A stretch of DNA of 64,000 nt from Heliopora coerulea (Eukaryota; Cnidaria; Anthozoa; Scleralcyonacea; Helioporidae): assembly GCA_030142905.1 (NCBI GenBank), contig JASJOG010000475.1, positions 88,865 through 152,864 on the forward strand. Reading direction: 5' to 3'. The translations under genes and the position numbers were made by a program. Under the pieces are notes generated by a model, which saw nothing but the letters and a program-made list of their open reading frames with translations, was not told the DNA's origin and searched no databases. This document shows, one piece after another, positions 56,931 to 64,000 of this stretch (positions are counted from its first letter, which is position 1; the number at the start of each line of letters is the position of its first letter).

Positions 56931-57379
56931 GTAAGATTCGTTAAGTTTGTGCTTGTCCTAATGTAGATTTTTTACCTCCCATGGTTAGTAACCTTGGTGG
57001 ATTTCTGGTCAACTTTTCAGTCCAAAAGAAATGTTTGAGAATCGCTGAGTAGAGGAGCCTTCTTTTCTGATTTAATATTTATTTAGTGATAGGCTTTATT
57101 TTAGTGAGGAAGTTTATCGATAAGAAATGTTCCCTCACAGTGAAAGTTTAAGATCGTAGCGATTGACTCTACATTAAAAATGTTGAATGTCTTTAAGGAA
57201 TGCTCAATCGTAGAGGGAGTATTTGAATTATTTTCACTCTTTTCCAGCCCATACGTCTCTCGCTTCAGAAGAAAATTCGTATAGCTTTGGCCAGAGTAAA
57301 ACAGTCAAGTCTGACGCAGCCGAGCAAAAGAAGATATAGATGAACTATCCTGCCCTAAATCTATACTCTTGTTTTCCAG

Positions 57380-57517
57380 GAGAAACTCTCCTTAGTCCTC
57401 TTGTGATGTTTGGCCCTCATGGTACAAAGTTTCTCAAGCCAGTTGAACAGCGCTTACCTCACTCAGCCTCCATGACGCCTGATAGATTTGCGCTTAAATC
57501 CAGCGACACAGCTTTAG
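57380..57517 (+). CDS. TJP1-like: ZO-1/TJP homolog: second ZU5 exon
   Basis: The acceptor TTTTCCAG and donor TTTAG|GTAATT are both in phase 1. The protein reads GETLLSPLVMFGPHGTKFLK then PVEQRLPHSASMTPDRFAL. This is the middle of the ZU5 domain and closely follows the vertebrate ZO-1 order (LSPLV..GPHG..FLKPVE.RLPH). It is fully open. ZU5 domains mediate protein contacts near membranes and junctions. Confidence 0.85.
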
Positions 57518-57753
57518 GTAATTATTACATGATATTGTGCAGAGTTGCGAGTGTTGATTGTGCAGTGAAGTTTCTTTACAGAAGGGATTCGCTTTATTGT
57601 TCATATTCACAATTTCCCTTCCTCATTTTGCCATCTTGTGAAGAGAAAAATCTGCAGGCATTTCTTTCCACGTTGTATTATATATATATCTTTATGTCAC
57701 GACCGCAAGTCCTCAAAATTCACTCCGCCATTTTCTTAATTCTCGTATTCTAG

Positions 57754-57926
57754 GTCAACCTACCCAATGGAAAAAGACAATCTTGGCAGGTCGCACTGAT
57801 CAACAATGTAAACTTGGAAGTAACAGCGTTTCGGTTCTTGTGGACCACTTCCAGAGAGCAGGAGGGCAGCATTCATGTAGTCCAATACCTTCGTCAACAG
57901 AGTACAACAACATGTTTAATTTTTGA
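57754..57926 (+). CDS. TJP1-like: ZO-1/TJP homolog: terminal exon
   Basis: The acceptor ATTCTAG is followed by a phase-1 start. The protein reads GQPTQWKKTILAGRTDQQCK and LGSNSVSVLVDHFQRAGGQH, and ends EYNNMFNF. NSVSVLVDHF is the conserved end of the ZO-1 ZU5 domain; about 24 residues follow it. The TGA at 57924-57926 is the first triplet of an inserted SINE dimer. Across the insertion the original frame would have read ...MFNF-Ile-Thr and then TGA at 58411. So the visible stop is not the ancestral one. Confidence 0.85.
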
Positions 57927-58389
57927 TGTTATTGTGGTAGCTTGGTAGATTGTAATGTTCTTAGTACGTACGCTCTCAAGCTATTCTCTCAGAAAAACTT
58001 TTCTGAGTCCCTGACGGGAATCGAACCCGTAACCTTCTGATCGCCGGTGAGATGCTCTAACCATTGAGCTACACAGACTCAGATGGTGAGCGAAGGTTAC
58101 ATTTGTGAAGATTACACTTATTAAGAACATTATAATCTACCAAGCTAACACAACATCATTGATTAGTACTGTAATAATAGACGACATATTGAGACTCGCA
58201 GACTGGCAAGTACATATGTCTACCATCCATACGAACCAGTTTACAAATGTAACCTTCGCTCACCATCTGAGTCTGTGTAGCTCAATGGTTAGAGCATCTC
58301 ACTGGCAATCAGAAGGTTACAGGTTCGATTCCCGTCAGGGACTCAGAAAAGTTTTTCTGAGAGAATAGCTTGATAGCGTACGTATTAAG
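57924..58389. mobile_element. tRNA-derived SINE as inverted dimer with 15-bp target duplication
   Basis: AACATGTTTAATTTT stands on both sides (57909-57923 and 58390-58404). Inside, two units face each other: the left (57995-58085) on the minus strand and the right (58262-58346) on the + strand. Each has GTAGCTCAATGGTTAGAGC (A box) and GGTTCGATTCCCGTCAGGG (B box), with TCTGTGTAGCTCAATGG at the 5' end, and a hairpin CTCAGAAAA...TTTTCTGAG after the tRNA part. The left unit is also framed by a 36-bp inverted repeat (about 57925-57963 and 58121-58160). The tRNA-like parts lack a proper acceptor stem, so these are not tRNA genes. Confidence 0.8.
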
Positions 58390-58773
58390 AACATGTTTAA
58401 TTTTATTACTTGACTTGCACTAACAAAATTTTCGTGCATTGAAAATAGTGTTACTTTCCTAGCGGGATTTAAAACTTTAAATGCTCTAACCGGGGAGATT
58501 TTTGCCGACAGTTAACCTCGAAAATTGTAAATTTTATGGAAGCACGAGTGAAAGAAGTACAAACACTTTAAATGAATATCCTCACGAATTAAACAAACTC
58601 TAGTATTCTGATCTTAGAAATTGGAGATTAATTAGGTGTAAGAGACTCGGGATTAGTTGATGGAATTACCAAGTTATTTTTAGACAGTGACGACACACAA
58701 AATTAGGTAATTGAAGTACGTAGACGGGGAGCGAGTTCTGTTCGAAGTGTGATGAGACAAAGAAAAAAAAAGA

Positions 58774-58779
58774 AATAAA
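58774..58779 (+). promoter_or_regulatory. Possible polyadenylation signal AATAAA
   Basis: The hexamer lies about 850 bp after the ZO-1-like stop, and no other gene lies between. It might end that transcript. A single hexamer in AT-rich DNA is weak evidence. Confidence 0.3.
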
Positions 58780-58844
58780 ATTCATGGAAGAAAGTTTATT
58801 ATAAAATAACGTGACTCTTTCGTGAGCTCTGAATGGAAAATACC

Positions 58845-59340
58845 TGTGTTTTGATAAAAGCATCCAAAGTCGGAAAATTTCCCGCCAAAAGTGAATTGAT
58901 GTTTATTTTGCACGTTCAGTGTTATTACTTTATGGAAGAAACATGTAGCGTTGTTTGTGTGTTTGAATACAGTGATTCAAATACTTGCTGTATTGCTTTA
59001 CTTTCAAATAGCTTGAAAAAAACACTCTTGCTTTTCCTCTTTTTTCATTGGGTTGAAATGACTTTGCTTTGTTGACCAGGGTTTAATCTTTTTAAGCTTG
59101 GCTCTGATTACTAGTTGATGATTTTCGGGAGAATTGCTAACTTTATCGTTGTGTTTATCAAGTTAACTGCTGTCTATCTGCCGTTATTTTATAAAAGAAA
59201 TACCAAATGGATTACCGTGTTTCTTATACTGTGATCCAAACACTTGGGATGTTGCACGACTTTCGAAAAGTTGAAAACACTCACCTAGCGGCTCCGCATG
59301 TTTGGACCACAGTATTCAAACACTGGAATCCATTTTATGA
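58845..59340 (-). repeat. Interspersed repeat with palindromic ends, copy 2
   Basis: Inverted relative to 18660-19200. It shares AAATTTCCCGCCAAAAG, TTTATTTTGCACGTTCAG, a GTTGACCAGGG block and ATACTGTGATCCAAACAC. Both ends carry imperfect hairpins. No ORF is shared between the copies. Confidence 0.6.
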
Positions 59341-59354
59341 CAGTGATATCTGAT

Positions 59355-61070
59355 AGTGCACAGCGGATAACTTTCCATCTATACTTTAACCTCACCGTAT
59401 ATACAAAGTGTGGTTCATACCATAAACGTGAATTATCAATGGAAAGATAATAAATTAGAGCATCTGGAAATGTTATATATTTTATATTGATCTAGATCAC
59501 CTCGCGAGTTCTTGCGAGTCTTGCCTGGAGCGTATTGTCAAAATTTTGACGAGGCCCGACCCCCAACCCAATATTTTGCCAGGTAAAGTCATTCCTACTG
59601 GCATATTTTCTGGGAAGAAGACATGTACATTTTGTCGACATAAAAATGGCGCTCTTCCTGACATAAGGGCCGGACTACAGCCAACTTCCTCCAACTTATC
59701 ACACCACTCTCCTTTGAAAACAGTAAGATAAACCGCTTATCGTGTGCTAATAAGTGAGTATCTTAACTTCTAACGGCCATCGTTTTTTCGACCTTCAAAT
59801 GTTGATGAAAACAAACAAAACGATTTCATTTTTGCTGAGTCATGAAATAAAGTGGTTAGTAACGCTTCAGTCGCAATGTTAAATATTTTATTATACTCGT
59901 GATCATTGATCAACCGTTACTTAAAGGTTAACTCCTTTCATATCGATTGTTAAATGTCCAGCAAAATTATTTGTACTTCTAATGTCAACCAAATTAAAAC
60001 TGCTTGCCAGTGGAAACGTAAGTCAGGCGTTTGATCAGATGAGGTGGAATCAAAATAGGACAAGAATAATTATTGACGTATCTGGGGCAGACCTAGAATC
60101 CTCTGCGAGATGGAGGTCCGGAACAAAAAATAGGGCATTGAAATCACGAATATCAATGATATTGATGATACCGAGAAATTACCATAATAACAACTTCACT
60201 GATGTATTAAAATACAATTAATGATATATTATATATTATATTTAATTATACGTACCTCTTACATGAAATGTAAAAATTAGTGTAAAAAATGTGGTAAAAT
60301 ATGTGTATACCTCACCAAGAAAAAAGTTTAGAAAAAGAAAAGCGAAAACACAAGATTGCACAGCAGATAATTTTCTCTCTATATTTTAACCTCACCGTAT
60401 ATATTATGTTTAGTTCATAACATTAACGTCAATTGTGAATGGAAAGATAACAGACTTGAGCACCTAGAAATGTTATATATTTTATGTTGATCTAGATCAC
60501 CTCGCGAGTTCTCGCGAGTCTTTAACAGGCGCGGATTGTCAGAATTTTGACGAGGGCTCTACCCCAACCCAAGACTTTGCCAGGAAAAGTTATTCCTACT
60601 GACACATTTTCTGGGAAGAATAAATGTACATTTTGTGGACATAAAAACGGCACTCCTGACGTAAGGGGCGCACTACAGCCAACTTCTCAATTTATCCACC
60701 CCTGTCATGGGTAAGTTTGTCAGGAAAATGATGTAGTTTACCAACGTCAACTAAACTGCTAGCCAGGAGAAACGGAAGTCAGGCGTTTCATATGATGAAG
60801 GTGAACCAAGAGAGGACATGAATAATTACAGACTTACTTCCGTCATATGGATTGTTGATAAGTCTTTTATCAAAATGATTTGGTTTACTAAAGTCAACTA
60901 AATGAAAACTGCTAGCAAGGGGAAACATTAGCCACGCTTTTGATCTGATAAACAGGAAGTAAGAGAGGATATGAATGATAAGGATTATTTGCGTTCTATT
61001 TATTATGGTGTCGCAGCAAAATGATTTGGTTTACTAACCTCAACTGCTTTAAAGGGGAACCGTAATCAGT
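59355..61070. repeat. Tandem repeat with period of about 1 kb
   Basis: 59355-59700 and 60357-60697 match over about 340 bp, with anchors TTTAACCTCACCGTATATA, ATCTAGATCACCTCGCGAG and TTTTGACGAG. A shorter motif (GTCAAC...AAACTGCTAGCAAGG...AAAC) recurs at about 59985, 60742, 60889 and 61035. It is non-coding and of unknown origin. Confidence 0.7.
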
Positions 61071-61294
61071 CGAGATATAATCGGATTTATTATTATCTCT
61101 TGCCGAGTGGTATTGTTTGCATGTTGAGGCTAAAGGAAAATGCTTTTCATGGACATGGTAAAGTGGTGCATCTTTCACCCTCTCTCATTCATGTTATAGC
61201 TCAAAAATAAATTACAACAAAAGGACAACCGAAAGAACAAAACTAAAGAACAAGAGAAATAAGAACAAGAGTGAGACATGAATGAAACGGTTAA

Positions 61295-61550
61295 GCCTCG
61301 TTCACACTAGCGACATAAGCATAAGGACAATATCAATACGAAAACAGAGCATGACATCACCTCTGGGACTTGTCAAGATAATACAACTAGAAATTTTCTT
61401 TGTTTCGTCTTTTGTTCCACTTTTGGCTTATGCTTGGACTATGATCTCATGCTTATGCTTACGACGATTCTTAAATCGCAAGTTTGACTTCATTGCTTTG
61501 TTTTGCCTTTTGTTTTGTCCTTATGCTTATGTTCAAGTGTGAACCAGGCT
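61295..61550. mobile_element. PIF/Harbinger-like MITE, 256 bp
   Basis: About 37 bp at each end are inverted (AGCCTCGTTCACACTAGCGA at the left; the complement of the right end starts AGCCTGGTTCACACTTGAAC), both continuing CATAAGCATAAGGAC. TTA flanks both sides (61292-61294 and 61551-61553). No ORF. Confidence 0.85.
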
Positions 61551-62082
61551 TTAATCAAAGTCCACTATAAAAATTGCTGGTGATTATGTCTGTAGCCTTA
61601 TAATAGGGACCTTAAGCAAAGTAAGACGGTGATGGTGGTGATGAGGCAATCTAAATTTCATCATTTGAAAGAAACCATTCATCATTGACGTCGTAATTGA
61701 TACTTGATATTTGTATTTTAACCTCCAGAATACTTCATAGTTTACAAAAGGACACAGTTGAATGCGTTGAAGTCAAAATCAACCAACAAGTTTCACCGCT
61801 TCAAGAGCTACCGTCGTGAGTGCATTAAAACGCCCTGACTGACGTACTCAGAACAAGGACGGCGTTGGGATTACTCTTGAGATAAAGGATTATCTCAGTT
61901 CTCTTTGTTTTGGATGAAAGATTCTGTTGAAGAAGACGTCACTTTTTCGAATACAATCAATCGCCTGATGAACTTAAAGGGAAAACACCTTTCTTGTGGC
62001 CTTAAATGGCACAGTAATTGCAGGGAAAGTTTCCATACAAAGCATGCGTTCAGTCATCTGTTCTATTTTGTTGCCCTAGCAT

Positions 62083-62090
62083 ATATAAAG
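62083..62090 (+). promoter_or_regulatory. TATA box upstream of a signal-peptide exon
   Basis: TATATAAA lies 72 bp upstream of the ATG at 62162. Transcription would start about 25-30 bp after it, near 62115, leaving a short leader. This is ordinary for a tightly regulated secreted protein, but the start site is not visible in sequence. Confidence 0.5.
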
Positions 62091-62161
62091 GGCAGACATA
62101 TTGGTGAGAGAGAAGCAGTTTTGGTGGACCAGGGAGAGACAACGTGCTGTTCAACAGGAAG

Positions 62162-62227
62162 ATGGCAATGTTCATGGTAACTTTGTTTGTGCTGTACTTG
62201 GCGAATGAAGGGTGGTGCCACTACATA
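62162..62227 (+). CDS. Putative first exon encoding a signal peptide
   Basis: The frame reads MAMFMVTLFVLYLANEGWCH then YI, with a hydrophobic core FMVTLFVLYLA of typical signal-peptide length. It ends at CATA|GTGAGG (phase 0). A 19-bp copy of the exon end and donor (GGTGCCACTACATAGTGAG) stands at 62648-62666, on the far side of a hAT-like insert, where the donor reads GTGAGT, a better match. The following exon is unclear: the acceptor TTACAG at 62713-62718 leads into short frames only. I do not recognise the protein. Confidence 0.45.
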
Positions 62228-62239
62228 GTGAGGATAAAC

Positions 62240-62647
62240 CAGGGCCGCCGAGAGAATTAGCGGGGCCCGGGGCAAAACTTTTTCTGGGGCCCTATTTATG
62301 ACGCCATAGCATATGACGTCATATCCTATGACGTTATAAATAGGGTCCCAGCTTGCAGGAAGTTTTGAGAGCAGGTGCACACGTTACCCCGTCGTGTAAG
62401 ATGCACTTTATTAAAGCTGTAATTTAAATTGTGACAGGAAAATACAAAAACCCAAAAACCTTTCCGCTTCTGTAAATGTTTTGTATAAATTTTAATTTGT
62501 TAACACCGTAAAGGTTAATCGTTTTATGCCTGGTAGATTATCGCTGATTGGTCAAAACCAACCCATGCTAAATCCTTCCAATTTTGGGGACCCCTTTGAG
62601 TTGGGGGCCCGGGGGAATTTGCCCCCCCCCCCCCCTCGGCGGCCCTG
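62240..62647. mobile_element. hAT-like non-autonomous element with GC-rich ends
   Basis: The ends CAGGGCCGCCGAG and CTCGGCGGCCCTG are perfect 13-bp inverted repeats. A run of C (about 62622-62635) lies near the right end. The flanks hold a 19-bp direct repeat with 7 extra bases (GATAAAC) on the left, so the usual 8-bp duplication is not clean. No ORF. Confidence 0.65.
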
Positions 62648-62666
62648 GGTGCCACTACATAGTGAG

Positions 62667-64000
62667 TATCTGGATTCATACATTTTGGTCAATATTTCAA
62701 AATATTTTTCTGTTACAGAGATTATTGCTCAAAACCTAGATTTACGGGCTATTCGTACGAACCGAGCAAACTGGCAAACTCGTTTCAACAAAACACTACC
62801 AAGATTTAAATGAACACTAACAATAGCAAGATTATATTAATTTTATCATGCTATTGCAAAATCCCACAATTTGTTTTAAAAAGATTTCGTAAACTTAAAA
62901 AGATTTTGGTGACACGATATCCGTTCCTTTAGCTGAGATAGCAAAACTCATGTCATCTCTTTAGTACTGAATTTTATGCCTTTTCTACAGAGAATGAGCT
63001 AAAATACTGGAGTTGTTGTTCGTCAAGAAAGATTTTATAAATAAGTTTATTCATTAATTTCATTGGCATTCAGTCAAATGATTTTAAACTCGTCATATGA
63101 TCGGCATGTAGAAAAAGTTGGTGGACTAAGGCAGTAAGGCTGAGTGCTTGCTAACTATATTTCAGTCTCGGATCAAGAATTTACGAGGGCTGTTTATCGG
63201 GAACGGCCCGAAGCAACCAATGTGGATAACACTTAACGGAAATTTTTAGGTTCATGTACACCGTGAACAGGAAATCAACATTTCAAAGAATTATTAGTTA
63301 CTTTTTACCGTTTAAGAAGTCTTAAGTCTATAATACCATGATAAAAGGTTTTAAATCACTTATTTACTTTTTAAATGAAGATTAAAAAAATCTTAAAATA
63401 CCGTGAGTCAATGTTTCAAGGTTGGAAATGCAGTACCCATTTGGACATAGATGGAGATATGGAACATTCGATTTTTAAAACGTCCGCGTAGTTAGACACG
63501 CTGACCTATTAAGATGTTTCAAGTTTGACATAGTCAGGCGCGTTACTCCGGGCAAAAATTGATTATGGATTTGTTTGCCTATTCTTGAAATATTTAGAAG
63601 CTGTTCGACTTGTCGGATGTAGATGGCACAGTGGTAACATGTGTCTTTCCCCTCAGTGACTAAGTAATATAAAAGATTTTGTCGTATATAATTAAATAAA
63701 GTTGACTTAAACATGTTATACATAATATACACATATGTATGTGTATATGTAGTTGCACATTTTGGTAAATACTGTGCCAACAACATTGCCTGTTTTGTAC
63801 TAAAATTTTTTATCGTCATATCGGCTTATTGATCTTTAAATTGTAACTGACTCAGAGTTAAGCTTCTCTTGCATTATCCCTAACAAAAAATTTCAATTAC
63901 AATTTAACATATGAAAAGATTTCATTTGTGAGTTATTTCAATTCCATTTGTGAAGTGAAAATTTCGTATGTGAAATTAATATTGGTGAATGTTTCATTTC
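62667..64000. other. AT-rich end of the window
   Basis: Apart from the possible acceptor at 62717-62718, I see no exon, repeat or element. The minus-strand ORF at 63475-63819 has no recognisable domain. Confidence 0.4.

Noticed and set aside
58262..58346. tRNA gene with A and B boxes
   Set aside because: The acceptor stem does not close properly, the unit has a SINE 3' body, and a second inverted copy lies in the same insertion.
61905..62180. 91-codon ORF as a host protein
   Set aside because: It overlaps the TATA box and the leader of the signal-peptide exon in another frame and shows no domain.
1..64000. CRISPR arrays, bacterial operons or viral genes
   Set aside because: No regularly spaced direct repeats with unique spacers, no ribosome-binding-site gene clusters, and no viral structural genes were seen.

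Overview
The window looks like nuclear DNA of a marine invertebrate, most likely an anthozoan cnidarian such as a stony coral. Three things point there: spliced host exons with GT/AG borders and matching intron phases, a nucleoside-phosphorylase gene that may carry a Death domain, and a very dense, old transposon load with several classes nested in each other. The organism call is inference from gene content, not a database match. Nothing in the window is prokaryotic.

Host genes (all on the + strand). (1) Two exons at 13018-14543 encode a PNP_UDP-type nucleoside phosphorylase domain. A third exon at 47518-47822 encodes a Death-like domain and the stop codon. All three exons join in phase 1, so they may form one gene whose last intron is about 33 kb of transposons. 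(2) Four exons at 54884-57926 are the 3' end of a ZO-1/TJP homolog, a tight-junction scaffold ending in a ZU5 domain. One of these exons carries in-frame stops, so the copy may be a decayed duplicate. (3) At 62083-62227 a TATA box precedes a short first exon with a signal peptide. Its downstream exons are uncertain.

Mobile DNA. From 1 to 42.7 kb the window is dominated by at least ten partial copies of non-LTR retrotransposons of the R2/R4/NeSL type, with a Myb/SANT-like N terminus, reverse transcriptase, CCHC knuckle and restriction-like endonuclease (RLE). Every copy lies on the minus strand, and most copies meet at (ATT)n tracts, which are (AAT)n on the coding strand. This gives head-to-tail arrays at about 1-11 kb, 21-32 kb and 32-42.7 kb. 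At least four subfamilies are present. The copy at 5.5-9.5 kb is close to an intact open reading frame of about 1,100 codons. Two hAT-type elements with 8-bp target duplications and one tRNA-derived inverted-dimer SINE sit inside these LINEs. An unrelated CR1/jockey-like LINE class appears on the + strand at 16.3 and 52.7 kb.

Other repeats. These include PIF/Harbinger-like MITEs with 3-bp TTA/TAA duplications (one with a 550-bp internal palindrome), a second tRNA-derived inverted-dimer SINE that replaced the ZO-1 stop codon, a duplicated intronic block (17.1-18.0 kb and 43.2-44.1 kb), an inverted pair of interspersed repeats (18.7 and 58.9 kb) and a tandem repeat with a period near 1 kb (59.4-61.1 kb). 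The remaining sequence is AT-rich, with no coding or structural signal I can support.
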